In this document: in pieces, positions 16,786 through 27,200 of the stretch | Layout: the number at the start of each line of letters is the position of its first letter | How positions within the stretch are numbered: position 1 is the stretch's first letter | NCBI GenBank assembly: GCA_030447865.1 | Contig: JAUJOD010000003.1 | Coordinates: 191,099-255,098 of the forward strand | Length of the DNA: 64,000 nucleotides | From: Nocardioidaceae bacterium | Lineage (GTDB): Bacteria > Actinomycetota > Actinomycetes > Propionibacteriales > Nocardioidaceae | Direction: 5' to 3' | Translations under genes and position numbers: made by a program | The notes under the pieces: model-generated | What the model saw: only the letters and a program-made list of their open reading frames with translations | The model's database searches: none | Told to the model about the DNA's origin: nothing

Positions 16786-18051
16786 CTAGAGGCGGGAAAC
16801 TCCCTCATACCCGCCGCGAGGCGCAGGCAGACCGAAGACCCGACCGATGGTGGGTGCGACGTCGAGGGTGTGCACGGACCGGCTGTACGAGGTGCCGTGC
16901 TGGACCAAGGGCGAGCCGCCGGCGATGAAGAAGGGGATCACCCTGGTGGCGGGGTGCCCGTGGTTGCCGGGGATCGGGTTGGACACCGGCCGGGGGTCGC
17001 TGAACCGCCAGCCGGCTTGGCAGTAGGCGACAACGTCACCTGCACGCGTGCCCAGCCGGAGATAGTCGGGATCCCACACCTCGTGCACGCCTTCGACCGC
17101 CAAGGCGATCTCCCGCATCCGCGTCACCGCAGCCCGACGTCGCGTGTCGGCACCGGTCCAGTACAACAGGTCGGCGCCGCCGTTCTGCGCGATGATGACG
17201 TTGCCGGCGAGCAGGGGGTCGTTCTCGAAGTGGGGTTGCAAGCTGACGATCCGGTCGGGGTTTGACCAGTCCATGGAGTGGTCGGCCAGCACCATCAGCA
17301 CCGAGTTGGCCCACCGGCCGGTTTCGCGCAGGTGGGTGACCAGCCGCCCGACCTGCTGATCGGCGGTCTTGAGGGCAGCGCGCCGAGACGCCTGCACCGT
17401 CGTACCGGTCACGTCGCTGTGGCCGACCCGGTCGCAGTCGCCGAGGCTGACGAAGATGAAGTTGGGGTCGACATTGTCGATCATCGCGATGGTGGCGTCC
17501 ATGGTCGCCTCGTCGGGCGCGTGGCCGCTGACCGGCACCACCGGACTGGGTTCCCACCGGTACGTCGCCCGGGTGCCGAAGAGCCCGTACAGGTACTCCT
17601 TGCTGAGCACCGAGCCCGTGGTGTACCCCACGCTTTGCAGTCGCTGCAGCAGCGTCGGGAAGCGCAGGTCGCTCTGCCGGTCCAGGTCGCGAATGGCCTT
17701 CGCGTCGCGATCGTAGATCGAGTTGGCCGGTACGCCGGTGTGGTTGGGGTGCACGCCGGTCATCATCATGGCGTGGTTGGGGAGCGTCTCGAAGATCGGC
17801 AGCGCCCGCGCGTTGGGGAAGTTCATGCCATGCGACCGCAGCGAATGCAACCGAGGCATCAGCTCCCTGGTCACCTCGTCGGGTCGGCAGCCGTCGACGA
17901 CAACGACGTAGGCGCGCTTCTTGCGATTGCCCGCCGCTGCGGCGAGCGGTGCGCCGGGTGCGGCCGATACGACGACTGCAGCGCCGCTGGCTGCGGTGAG
18001 CTGGAGGAACCTCCGGCGGCTGACCTGGGACGGGGGCGTTGGCGCGCTCAT
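16786..18051 (-). CDS. Tat-exported alkaline phosphatase-superfamily protein
   Basis: A 421-residue type I phosphodiesterase/nucleotide pyrophosphatase-like protein. The twin-arginine signal SRRRFLQLTAASGAAVVVSA lies at residues 10-29. Metal-site motifs are VVVVDGCRPDE, a nucleophile region IFETLPNHAMMMTGVHP (Thr), GDCDRVGHSD and VLADHSMD, and a late NHGHPAT. It would hydrolyse phosphate monoesters or diesters outside the membrane; the substrate is unknown. The ATG at 18051 overlaps the stop of the upstream PhoD-like gene (ATGA), so the two are one operon; the longer frame to 18117 would sit inside that gene. Confidence 0.85.
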   Translation of the reverse strand: MSAPTPPSQVSRRRFLQLTAASGAAVVVSAAPGAPLAAAAGNRKKRAYVVVVDGCRPDEVTRELMPRLHSLRSHGMNFPNARALPIFETLPNHAMMMTGVHPNHTGVPANSIYDRDAKAIRDLDRQSDLRFPTLLQRLQSVGYTTGSVLSKEYLYGLFGTRATYRWEPSPVVPVSGHAPDEATMDATIAMIDNVDPNFIFVSLGDCDRVGHSDVTGTTVQASRRAALKTADQQVGRLVTHLRETGRWANSVLMVLADHSMDWSNPDRIVSLQPHFENDPLLAGNVIIAQNGGADLLYWTGADTRRRAAVTRMREIALAVEGVHEVWDPDYLRLGTRAGDVVAYCQAGWRFSDPRPVSNPIPGNHGHPATRVIPFFIAGGSPLVQHGTSYSRSVHTLDVAPTIGRVFGLPAPRGGYEGVSRL

Positions 18052-19730
18052 GCGACGGGGCCTTCCACTCGGTGTACCCGTTGGGTGTCGGCGGCGGTTG
18101 CCCACGACTGTGTCCACTCCGACGTCGCGTTGCGGTCGGCGCGGTCGCTGATCTTGTAGTAGTCCATCTGCAGTCGGGCCGAGGAGATGTCGACGACGCT
18201 GTAGCCGTGGTCGTCGAAGTTCAGGTACTTGACGTGTCGGTTGCTCGCCTTGATGCCCTCCTCGATGGCGATGGAGGTGGTGCGTGGCGGTGAGTTGGTG
18301 ATGTCGTCGAGGTTGTTGCTGGTGACCGACGTACAGACGAACTCCGTGCCGACAGTCTTCGTCGCGGGGTATCTTCCCGCGTCGCGCGGCAGGTCACACG
18401 CCCAGGCCGAGTGGATGTCGCCAGTGAGGAACACGGTGTTCTGCAGCCCGTGGTTGGCGATGTGGCTGAAGAGCTCGTGGCGGTCTGCGGTGTAGCCGTC
18501 CCACTGGTCGACGTTGTAAGGGACGCCGTCGGGTGGGAGCAGCCCGGTGACGTCGTTGACCGCCGCGGTCAGGTCGTTGGGCAGCGGCGGGAAGACGACC
18601 GGGGCGATCATCACGGGGTTGCCCACGATCTTCCACTGCACTTTCGGGGTGAGCAGTTGGTCCTTGAGCCAGACCATCTGCGGGTCCCCGGTGATGCTGC
18701 GGTTGGGGTTGTCCACCTCACTGAGCTCGGACTGCTCCACCTGCTTGGAGCGGTAGCTGCGCAGGTCGAGCATCGACAGGTTCGCCAGCGTCCCGAAACG
18801 CAACGAGCGGTAGAGCCGGTCACCGTCGCCCAGCTTCGCGGTGTCGGACATGCGGGTGGGCATCCACTCGTCGTACGCCCGGTGGGCCCGCCATTTGCGG
18901 TGCTGCCAGTCGCCTTCGGTGTCAGGTTGGTGGTTCTCGGCGCCGCGGCGGTAGGCGTCGTTAGTGCTCTCGTGGTCATCCCACGTAGCGATGAAGGGCA
19001 GCTTGGCGTGCAGCCGCTGTAGGTCGGGGTCTTGCTTGTATTGCGCGTGACGTTGCCGGTAATCGCGCAGCGACACCATCTCGTGCGCCGGCACATGCGA
19101 GCGGATGTCGGTGTTGCTATGGCCGTACCCGTACCGGCCGGGGCCGTACTCGTAGAGGTAGTCGCCGAGATGCACGATCGCGTCGAGGTCGTCGCGAGCG
19201 GCGAGGTGACGGTACGGCGAGAAGTAGCCCGCCTGCAGATTGGAGCACGACACCACACCGAACCGCAGGTTATGAGGAGATGCGAATCGGTCGGGCGCCG
19301 TACAGGTGCGCCCGATGCGACTGGGGACGCCGTTGAACACGAACCGGTAGTAGTAGCCGGTGCTTGGTTGCAGGCCGCTGGCGTCGACCTTGACGGTGTA
19401 GTCGCGGACAGGCGACGTGGTGAACCGTCCGGAGTCGACGACGCGGTCGAAGGTCCGGTCGGTTGCGATCTGCCAGCGTCCGGAAACGGACGGGCCGTTG
19501 CCGACGCCGGGTCCGAGGTCGGCCGACGGCGTGACCCGAGTCCACAGGATCACCCGGTCAGGGAGGGGGTCTCCGGATGCGACGCCGTGGCGGAAGTATG
19601 GGTTGGGGTCATTGCCGGCCGTTACGTCCGGGCCAAGCGCCAGGGCCGGTGTACGGCCGACGGTGGTGGCTGCGGTGGCGGCCGTTGCTGCGGTCGCGGC
19701 GAGGAAGGCCCGGCGGTTGAACTCTGTCAC
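18048..19730 (-). CDS. phoD: PhoD-family alkaline phosphatase, Tat-exported
   Basis: A 560-residue secreted phosphatase/phosphodiesterase. The N-terminus has NRRAFLAATAATAATAATT, a twin-arginine signal. PhoD hallmarks are FGVVSCSNLQAGYF, IVHLGDYLYEYG (metal-binding Asp), IATWDDHESTNDAY and FLTGDIHSAWA. PhoD enzymes use Ca and Fe and release phosphate from organic esters including teichoic acids. First gene of a two-gene operon with a second phosphatase overlapping by 4 bp; together they suggest phosphate scavenging. No Pho-box was sought in detail. Confidence 0.9.
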   Translation of the reverse strand: MTEFNRRAFLAATAATAATAATTVGRTPALALGPDVTAGNDPNPYFRHGVASGDPLPDRVILWTRVTPSADLGPGVGNGPSVSGRWQIATDRTFDRVVDSGRFTTSPVRDYTVKVDASGLQPSTGYYYRFVFNGVPSRIGRTCTAPDRFASPHNLRFGVVSCSNLQAGYFSPYRHLAARDDLDAIVHLGDYLYEYGPGRYGYGHSNTDIRSHVPAHEMVSLRDYRQRHAQYKQDPDLQRLHAKLPFIATWDDHESTNDAYRRGAENHQPDTEGDWQHRKWRAHRAYDEWMPTRMSDTAKLGDGDRLYRSLRFGTLANLSMLDLRSYRSKQVEQSELSEVDNPNRSITGDPQMVWLKDQLLTPKVQWKIVGNPVMIAPVVFPPLPNDLTAAVNDVTGLLPPDGVPYNVDQWDGYTADRHELFSHIANHGLQNTVFLTGDIHSAWACDLPRDAGRYPATKTVGTEFVCTSVTSNNLDDITNSPPRTTSIAIEEGIKASNRHVKYLNFDDHGYSVVDISSARLQMDYYKISDRADRNATSEWTQSWATAADTQRVHRVEGPVA

Positions 19731-20008
19731 GATGCCTGCTTGGGTTCGGTCACGTTACAACCCAACGTCACCTCGACCCCAGAGTCACGGGGATTCGCAA
19801 GTGTTCACGTGGACTTCGCGGACCGTTTGCACGCCAGCAGGTCGGACGGTCCGAGCGCGCAGCCGAACCGCCCGACCTGAGACTAAGCACCGACGCCGCG
19901 CCCGCAGTGGGGAGGCGGTATAACCACACTATGGAACCCCCAGCCGGTTGTCCATGGCCCTGCCGTCCCGCCCACGGTTGCTCCACCTGCCGCACCGTAG
20001 GTCTGGCG

Positions 20009-20731
20009 CTAGATCCTGCGCATCACCGTGACCACCTTGCCGAGCACCACCGCGTCGCGGCCGTTGATCGGCTCGTAGGCGCTGTTGTGGGGCAGCAGCC
20101 AGACCTCTCCGGACTTGCGCTGGAACGTCTTGACCGTCGCCTCGCCGTCGATCATGGCCGCCACGATCTCACCGTTCTCGGCAGTCGGCTGCTGACGTAC
20201 GACGACGAAGTCGCCGTCGCAGATGGCGGCGTCGAGCATTGAGTCACCCTTGACCTCGAGCAGGAACAGCGTGCCATCGCCGACGAGCCTCCGGGGAAGC
20301 GGGAACACTTCTTCGATCCGCTCCTCCGCCAGGATGGGCCCACCCGCGGCGATGTGACCCACGACTGGGACGTAGACCGCCTCCGGCCGCTGATCGCCTG
20401 AGCCGGTCTCGTCGTACGAGCCGTCGCTGGTTGGCCCCAGAGAGCGGCCGGGCGCGGGAGCAGGCATCAGCACCTCGACGGCGCGGGGACGGTTGGGGTC
20501 ACGGCGCAGGAAGCCCTTGGCCTCGAGCACTCGCAACTGGTGGGCGACCGACGACGAGCTCGTCAGCCCAACGGCAATCCCGATCTCGCGCATGCTGGGC
20601 GGATAGCCCCGTTCGCTGACCGAGTCCTTGATACAGGTGAGCACGCGTCGTTGGCGCGGGGTCAGACCGACGGCGTCAGGTGGGCCGTCGGGCAGTTCTC
20701 GTACGGCGGAGTCGTCGGGTGTCTTGGCCAT
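20009..20731 (-). CDS. lexA: SOS repressor LexA
   Basis: A 240-residue repressor. The N-terminal winged helix has [20 protein letters not shown] and [20 protein letters not shown]. The autocleavage bond is the Ala-Gly in HIAAGGPI; the catalytic Ser is in [11 protein letters not shown] and the Lys in ATVKTFQR. The ATG at 20731 starts MAKTPDDS; a longer frame reaches 20872 but overlaps regulatory sites. Three SOS boxes lie in the gap before the divergent LysM gene, so autoregulation and shared SOS control are expected. Confidence 0.95.
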   Translation of the reverse strand: MAKTPDDSAVRELPDGPPDAVGLTPRQRRVLTCIKDSVSERGYPPSMREIGIAVGLTSSSSVAHQLRVLEAKGFLRRDPNRPRAVEVLMPAPAPGRSLGPTSDGSYDETGSGDQRPEAVYVPVVGHIAAGGPILAEERIEEVFPLPRRLVGDGTLFLLEVKGDSMLDAAICDGDFVVVRQQPTAENGEIVAAMIDGEATVKTFQRKSGEVWLLPHNSAYEPINGRDAVVLGKVVTVMRRI

Positions 20732-20864
20732 GTCAGTCTCGCCTTCACTTCTCGGGCGTGGATGTCTGCCACCTCGGCCTGGATCACGCTGGCAGACTCG
20801 GAGAGCCGCCACGGCGAGAGCCGAAACCGATTGAACATCACGGTAGACCCCTGCGCCGACGCTT

Positions 20865-20880
20865 TCAAACATCTGTTCGA
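20865..20880. promoter_or_regulatory. SOS box, lexA side
   Basis: TCAAACATCTGTTCGA is one base from the palindromic actinobacterial LexA site TCGAACnnnnGTTCGA. It lies 134 bp before the lexA start and is the nearest of the three boxes to lexA. Confidence 0.75.
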
Positions 20881-20965
20881 ACGGCGTGTTGCATTTGTGG
20901 ATAGCTCCCGCGGATGAGCTCTGTGGTGTCGCTCAGTGCCCTGTCCGGGTCGGGCGACACGCGGA

Positions 20966-20981
20966 TCGAACGAATGTTCGA
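20966..20981. promoter_or_regulatory. SOS box, perfect palindrome
   Basis: TCGAACGAATGTTCGA matches the LexA consensus arms exactly. It lies midway in the lexA/LysM gap. Confidence 0.85.
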
Positions 20982-21005
20982 CGGCGCCTCAGGCGAGTGT
21001 TACGT

Positions 21006-21021
21006 TCGTACACATGTTCGA
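21006..21021. promoter_or_regulatory. SOS box, LysM-gene side
   Basis: TCGTACACATGTTCGA has one mismatch in the left arm of the LexA consensus. Its start is exactly 40 bp from the start of the box at 20966, about four helical turns, so two LexA dimers could bind the same face. Confidence 0.75.
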
Positions 21022-21201
21022 TCGAAGTGATATTTCAAGGCTCGTCAAACCAACCGGTGCACCGGCTGGCGCCACGGAAGCGTCGACGACTGAAGCGACG
21101 GCTGAAGAACTGTCGGTGCTCACCTGTATCTCTGTCAACAGACCACGACGTACGAATGAAACAGCCGCCCAGTGGCGGACTTCCTTGCTTGGAGGACACC
21201 G

Positions 21202-21546
21202 ATGAGCACCGCAGTGATGCACCGCAACGAGAGCCCCGTCCGGCTGATCCGGCCGCAGTTGCGGCTGACTCGCCGTGGACGACTGGTGCTCCTCCTACTT
21301 CTGGTCGCTGGCGCGTTAGCGCTCTTCACGATGCTGGGCGGCCCGGCGGAGTCCACGGGTACGACGCATCACGCGCCGACCGCCACAGTGGTCGTGGAGC
21401 CGGGGCAGACCTTGTGGGACATCGCCAACGACGTAGCCCCCGACCAGGACCCACGCGTCGTCATCGACGAGATTCTCGACCTCAACGCGCTCACCGACGC
21501 CGGATCGATCCGCGCGGGTCAGCCTCTGTACGTGCCGACGCCCTGA
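21202..21546 (+). CDS. LysM membrane protein, probable SOS division inhibitor
   Basis: A 114-residue protein with a basic N-terminus, one transmembrane segment (about 36-54, LVLLLLLVAGALALFTMLG) and a C-terminal LysM domain (VVEPGQTLWDIANDV ... NALTDAGSIRAGQPLYVP) that binds peptidoglycan. The ATG at 21202 has GGAGG spaced 6 bases upstream. Its position divergent from lexA, with SOS boxes in the gap, matches Rv2719c (ChiZ) of Mycobacterium tuberculosis and the functionally similar DivS and YneA, which block division during DNA damage. The same role is inferred here. Confidence 0.82.
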   Translation: MSTAVMHRNESPVRLIRPQLRLTRRGRLVLLLLLVAGALALFTMLGGPAESTGTTHHAPTATVVVEPGQTLWDIANDVAPDQDPRVVIDEILDLNALTDAGSIRAGQPLYVPTP

Positions 21547-21611
21547 CCGCGGGCCAGGCCAGCGCGGAGCGGTGCCGCGACGGCGCGAACGCGCGCCGGT
21601 CTAGCTGCCCC

Positions 21612-22502
21612 TCAGTCCTTGGCGACGAGCACTGCGCTGGCTTGCTTGATCGGCAGGTCGGTAGGAGCTCCGGCGATGGTCAGGCTCTCAGGGATCGGCT
21701 GCCACTCACCGTCGTCGACGCGATAGTGGGCGGTGTAGGTGACGTCGACGCTGAGCTGGAGGGCCTGGTTGGGCGCGGTGGCGCGCCGGTAAGTGTGCGT
21801 GACGTCGGTGGAGGGATAGGGATGCCCGGGGGTGTCAGTGGTCACGCTGCTGCCGTCGCCCCAATGCCAGGTGTACGTCGACGGCTCGACGCGGACGTCG
21901 ACGTCGTAACCGATGATCGTCAGGCTGCGTTCGACAGTGGTGGGTTCGGTGTAGAAGGTTGTCTTGAGGTTGACCAGCGTGTAGTCCGGTGCCTCGACCG
22001 ATGCTCCCGGGACGCCGACCTGTCTGACGGCGTTGAGAACGTCCATCCACGTCAGCACTCGAGGCTGCTTGGTCGGGCCGGCGTCCTTGGGGTCACGGCA
22101 CTCGGAGCCGAGGTACCGCCAGCCGCGCTGTATCGGTTGGCCTGCGGGACTGGTGAGTTGCATGGCGTACAACGACATCGACATCAGTTGCGGATCATCA
22201 CAACTATGTGCGGCTGGGCAGTCGAGGTTTCCGACCTCAGGATCGCCGGGTGAGGCGCCCGGGCACGTGGGCACCCAAGTGTAGGAGTAGGTGACGTTCG
22301 ACCCGGTCGAGGGTGGCTCTTCAATCGGTGTCACACGGGGGTTCGTTCCCCGGTGTGGGATCTCTTCATGGCATGTGGCCCAGTAGGTGCGGGGGTCCAC
22401 GCCGGGAGGTGGTTCAACGCTGCATTCACCGGCGTAGGCATTGATCGGCGTAAAGAAGAACGCTGACAACAACAGGAATGTGGCACCGACGATCCGATTC
22501 AT
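21612..22502 (-). CDS. secreted protein with PKD-like segment
   Basis: A 296-residue exported protein. The signal peptide is about residues 1-24 (IVGATFLLLSAFFFTPINAYA). The mature part has Cys pairs (CPGASPGDPEVGNLDCPAAHSC region) and a PKD-like segment with STYTWHWGDGSSVTTDTPG and TDVTHTYRRA, a beta-sandwich often found in surface proteins. Function unknown. It overlaps the upstream lipoprotein gene by 4 bp, so both are expressed together. Confidence 0.65.
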   Translation of the reverse strand: MNRIVGATFLLLSAFFFTPINAYAGECSVEPPPGVDPRTYWATCHEEIPHRGTNPRVTPIEEPPSTGSNVTYSYTWVPTCPGASPGDPEVGNLDCPAAHSCDDPQLMSMSLYAMQLTSPAGQPIQRGWRYLGSECRDPKDAGPTKQPRVLTWMDVLNAVRQVGVPGASVEAPDYTLVNLKTTFYTEPTTVERSLTIIGYDVDVRVEPSTYTWHWGDGSSVTTDTPGHPYPSTDVTHTYRRATAPNQALQLSVDVTYTAHYRVDDGEWQPIPESLTIAGAPTDLPIKQASAVLVAKD

Positions 22503-23092
22503 TGAACCTCCGCCGAGCCCACGACCCAGTGTTGGCCGTCGCGGCTAAGATGCATGTCCCAGCGGGTGATCGCTGGCGAGATCTTTGTCCAGCCGTCAGC
22601 AGCACTTGGCTTCCATCTGCCACGGCTAGTCGCGATCGCTACGTTGATGATGGGAGCTTCTTTTGACTGAAAGGGAATCAGCACGAGGGCCTGGGGGCGC
22701 CAGAGCGCACCCTGGGTTTCGCCGTTGCGTCTTCGGATGTCGTCGATGCCTTTAGCGATGTCAGAGCATGGCATGCAACGGTCAGTCGACAGCCTCTTGA
22801 GAAGTTCCGTGGAGTGCGTAAGCCATGCGTAATTCACGGCTTCGATGTAGTACCTGACGAATGCCTTGGCGCCGGCTGGCGACTTCTCCCGCGCGAGCGC
22901 CGGCATCCTCGGCGGCTGGGGCGGCGGTGGTTCTGGGGGCGTTGAGCTCATCGTCGGCGAGGTGGGCGTCGACATGGCCGTCGTACTGGGGGTGGGCGTC
23001 GGGTCGGGGGACTCAGCGACGCTGTCGCTGCTACAACCTGACAGCACCACGCAGGACACTAGGCCCGCGATCGCAGTGAGCGTCCGACCCAT
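22499..23092 (-). CDS. DUF6318-like lipoprotein
   Basis: A 197-residue lipoprotein with lipobox LSGCSS (Cys about 20), a Pro/Thr/Ser-rich linker to residue 65, then a compact domain beginning AFVRYYIEAVNYAW and including a CMPCSDI Cys pair. This layout matches actinobacterial DUF6318 proteins, whose role is unknown. It is the first gene of a two-gene unit with the PKD-like protein. Confidence 0.65.
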   Translation of the reverse strand: MGRTLTAIAGLVSCVVLSGCSSDSVAESPDPTPTPSTTAMSTPTSPTMSSTPPEPPPPQPPRMPALAREKSPAGAKAFVRYYIEAVNYAWLTHSTELLKRLSTDRCMPCSDIAKGIDDIRRRNGETQGALWRPQALVLIPFQSKEAPIINVAIATSRGRWKPSAADGWTKISPAITRWDMHLSRDGQHWVVGSAEVQ

Positions 23093-23671
23093 TGCGTCGT
23101 CCTCCCGTGACGTTCTAGCCCCTCAAATTAGGCGATCGACGCTCAGCGAGACTAGCCCTCCAACCAAATCTGTGGACAACCTGGGGCGTTTGTGGCACGT
23201 GTGCAAAGCACGGCAGGCACGCCGCCGTACCCTGGCGATCGCCTGCGACCACGACCGAGGTGACGCCTCCTACTGGTCGGGTGTAGCTCACCACGATGGC
23301 GCTTGAGCCAGTTCGCAGGCCGGCGATGGTCGGGACGACCACGACACGCGGAGCACTGGCCTCGTGGAAGCCCGCTGACCTGCGGAAACGCGAGCGAGCT
23401 CAAAAAACTTGGCGAAAGACCGTTGCCATTCGCACAGGCAGGGGCGTACGGTCATCCCCAACATGTAGTAGTTACAATGGTGTAGTTCTCCACAGGTTGG
23501 GGTTCGCCACCCACAAGAAGGGTCGAAACGTCCACAGCTCAACCACAGTTCCATCCCCAGAGCCACCGGGCATCGCCCAGCAGGACGCCGTACCAGAGGC
23601 TCAGCGGGAAGCGAAACTGTCGGCGCCAGCCGATAGATACAAGACGTGATGCATCAGCGAAGGAGGCGGCA
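23093..23671. other. 579-bp gap upstream of nrdR
   Basis: No convincing gene on either strand. The right part is the nrdR leader. I looked for a cobalamin riboswitch (a common control of nucleotide reductases) and did not see its conserved B12 box. Two related short elements, ACATGTAGT at 23461 and GGTGTAGT at 23479, flank a TACAAT -10-like hexamer at 23473-23478. Confidence 0.4.
23457..23490 (+). promoter_or_regulatory. candidate nrdRJ promoter with NrdR-like boxes
   Basis: AACATGTAGTAG and ATGGTGTAGTT sit on either side of TACAAT. NrdR is known to bind paired AT-containing boxes near reductase promoters. Spacing and sequence agree only loosely, so this is a hypothesis. Confidence 0.3.
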
Positions 23672-24220
23672 ATGCACTGCCCCTACTGCCGCCACACCGA
23701 CACTCGAGTGCTCGACTCGCGGGTCGCCGAAGACGGTACGTCCATCCGGCGGCGCCGCTCGTGCCCGCAGTGCGAGAAGCGGTTCACCACGGTCGAGCAG
23801 ATGCAGCTGACTGTCGTGAAGCGGTCTGGGGCGACCGAGCCGTTCAGCCGCGAGAAGGTCATCGCGGGGGCGCGCAAGGCGTGCAAGGGCCGTCCGGTGA
23901 CCGACGACGACTTGGCTCGCATCGGCAGCCAGGTCGAAGACTCGCTGCGCGGGTCCGGCTGGGCCGAGGTGCCGGCGCACGAGGTCGGCCTGGCGATCCT
24001 TGGTCCGTTGCGCGAGCTCGACGAGGTCGCCTACCTACGGTTCGCGAGCGTCTACCGGGCATTCGAGTCCGCCGACGACTTCGAGGCCGAGATCGCGATG
24101 CTGCGTGCTGAGCGGTCACCCACCGGTGAGGAGCCCGAGCTGGCCGCGGCGGGCGCGGCACCACACGACGTACCCCCGACGAAGCAACCAGCAGCACCAA
24201 CCAGCCAGGAGAGGCCATGA
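23672..24220 (+). CDS. nrdR: ribonucleotide reductase repressor NrdR
   Basis: A 182-residue regulator. The zinc ribbon is MHCPYCRH...[11 protein letters not shown]; the ATP-cone domain runs from [16 protein letters not shown] to about residue 140 ([13 protein letters not shown]). NrdR senses ATP/dATP and represses ribonucleotide reductase genes. The C-terminal 40 residues are Ala/Pro-rich and longer than usual. GAAGGAGGCG lies upstream of the ATG. The stop overlaps the start of nrdJ (ATGA), so repressor and target are one transcript. Confidence 0.95.
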   Translation: MHCPYCRHTDTRVLDSRVAEDGTSIRRRRSCPQCEKRFTTVEQMQLTVVKRSGATEPFSREKVIAGARKACKGRPVTDDDLARIGSQVEDSLRGSGWAEVPAHEVGLAILGPLRELDEVAYLRFASVYRAFESADDFEAEIAMLRAERSPTGEEPELAAAGAAPHDVPPTKQPAAPTSQERP

Positions 24221-27200
24221 CCGAGACGGACAGCCACCGCACGACCGCTCCATCGCACAACGCGAAGGGACTGAAGATCGAGCGGATCTTCACCACCGAG
24301 GGCGTGCACCCGTACGACGAGGTGAACTGGGAGCGGCGCGACGTCGTCCAGCAGAACTGGAGGACCGGCGAGACCGTCTTTGAGCAGCGCGGCGTGGAGT
24401 TCCCCGACTTCTGGTCAGTCAACGCCTCGACGATCGTGACGACGAAGTACTTCCGTGGGGCGGTCGGCACCGACGCGCGGGAGTGGAGCCTGCGGCAGCT
24501 GATCGACCGAGTGGTCAAGACCTACCGGGCAGCGGGGGAGCAGCACGGCTATTTCGCGACCCCAGCCGACGCCGAGGTGTTCGAGCACGAGTTGACGCAC
24601 ATGCTCCTGCACCAGGTGTTCGCGTTCAACTCTCCGGTTTGGTTCAACGTCGGCACGTCGTCCCCCCAGCAGGTGAGCGCCTGCCAGCCTTATGACTCGC
24701 TTGTTAGCACGCCCGATGGGCTCGTGCCTATCGGCAAGCTGGTTGGTGACAACGCCGTCGGCACCAAGGTGTACGACGCGCACGGCCTAACTCGTATCCT
24801 GGCCGTCAAGGCCAACGGCGTGAAGGGCGTGCTGCGTCTGCACCTGAAGTCCGGCTACACACTCGACGTGACTGCCGACCACCTTGTGTGGCGTGCCGAC
24901 GACGAAGTCGACGGCGACTTCGTCTCAGCAGGTGAATTGCGAGTTGGCCAACGGCTTCTGCATGTCGAGCCCGAGGCTGGTGGCGCCGACCGCCACACGG
25001 TAGAGATCGACCGCGTCCAGCAGTTGGGCGCGATGAAGGTTTACGACATCCAGACCGAGAGCGGCGAGTACCTTTCAGGCAATCTCCGCGTCCACAACTG
25101 CTTCATTCTCAGCGTCGACGACTCGATGGAGTCGATCCTCAACTGGTACAAGGAGGAGGGCTTCATCTTCAAGGGCGGATCCGGCGCTGGCCTCAACCTC
25201 TCGCGAATCCGCTCGAGCAAGGAGCTGTTGTCCAGCGGCGGTACGGCGTCCGGGCCCGTCTCCTTCATGCGCGGCGCCGATGCGAGCGCCGGCACGATCA
25301 AGTCAGGCGGTGCCACCCGCCGGGCGGCCAAGATGGTCGTGCTCGACGTCGACCACCCCGACATCGAGGAATTCGTCGAGACCAAAGCGCGCGAGGAAGA
25401 TAAGATCCGCGCGCTGCGCGACGCCGGCTTCGACATGGATCTCGGCGGCAAAGACATCGTGTCCGTGCAGTACCAAAACGCTAACAACTCCGTACGCGTG
25501 ACCGACGAGTTCATGCGTGCGGTGGAGGAGGGCACGGAGTTCGGTTTGCGCGCCCGCAAGACCGGCGAAGTTATCGAGACGGTCGACGCGCGGGAGTTGT
25601 TCGACAAGATCGCCAAAGCGGCCTGGCTGTGTGCCGACCCCGGCATCCAGTACGACGACACCATCAATGACTGGCACACCAACCCCGAAACCGGACGAAT
25701 CACTGCATCTAACCCGTGTTCCGAGTACATGAGCCTGGACAACTCGTCGTGCAACTTGGCTAGCCTGAACTTGCTGAAGTTCCTCAAGGAAGACGACACG
25801 TTCGATGCGCCGCTGTTCGCGCGTTGCGTCGAGATGGTCATCACCGCCATGGACATCTCCATCTGCTTCGCAGACTTCCCGACCGAAAAGATCGCCGAGA
25901 CGACCCGTGACTACCGGCAGCTCGGCATCGGCTACGCCAACCTGGGCGCACTGCTCATGGCGATGGGACTCGGCTACGACTCCGCGGGTGGCCGCGCTCT
26001 CGCGGCGTCCATCACGTCGCTGATGACCGGTACGTCGTACAAGCGCTCAGCCGAGCTCGCGGGCGTCGTGGGCCCGTACGCCGGCTACGCCCGCAACGCC
26101 GATGCGCACAAGCGGGTCATGCGCAAGCACGCCGCAGCCAACGACGCCATGCGCTCCGTGAGCGACGCAGACCGGGACGTCCAGAAGATCGCCACAAAGG
26201 CGTGGGAATCCGTCCTCAAGGTCGGCGACCAGAGCGGCTACCGAAACGCCCAAGCCAGTGTTCTCGCTCCGACCGGCACGATTTCCTTCATGCTCGACGC
26301 GGACACGACGGGCATCGAGCCGGATTTCTCTTTGGTGAAATTCAAGAAGCTCGTTGGTGGCGGTTCGATGCAGATCGTGAACCAGACAATTCCTCGGGCC
26401 CTAAAGAAACTGGGCTACACCCAGGAAACGATCGAGGCGATCGTCGAGTTTATCGCCGAACATGGTCACGTCATCGACGCCCCAGGGCTGAAGAAGGAGC
26501 ACTACGAGGTCTTCGACACGGCCATGGGGGAGCGGGCGATCGCTCCGATGGGCCACGTGCGGATGATGGCGGCGACCCAGCCGTTCATTTCCGGGGCCAT
26601 TTCTAAGTGCGTGGTGGGGGAGACGCTGCTCACAACGGCGGACGGGCTCATTCGCATCGGCAGCCTGCATCGGGGTGAGGCTGCAGACACCTTCCGCGAC
26701 GAGATCATTGAAGTGGCCAGCCTCGGTGGCTCGACGAAGACGGATGCCTTCTACTACGGTGGCGTCCGCCCTGTGCGCGAGATCGTGCTGAGGTCCGGCC
26801 ACCGAGTCACCGGCACCCCGAACCATCGCCTCCTCCGGGCCAGTGAAAGCGGCCTCGAGTGGGTCCACCTGTCGGAGATCCAACCGGGAGACTACGTCGC
26901 CCAGCAATACGGATCGGAGACTTGGGCCACTGTCCCACCCACGTTTGCCGACTTCACCCCGTCGGCCGCCTACGGCAATCAGAAGTCCGTGACGATACCG
27001 CCGGAGATGACCGAAGAATTAGCGTTCTTGCTTGGTGCGTACGCCGCTGAGGGCCACACCACCGAACAGACATGGTCGGTGGTCATCACGAACTCGGTCG
27101 ACTCGGTATTACTTCGCGTTCAACAAGCTTGGGCGGACATCTTCGGCATTCGGGCCAGGATCGAGCGGCGGGAAGGGAAATGTCCGCAGGTCATCGCATC

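Noticed and set aside
23093-23671. Cobalamin riboswitch upstream of nrdRJ
   Set aside because: The conserved B12-box sequence is not visible; control by NrdR is simpler.
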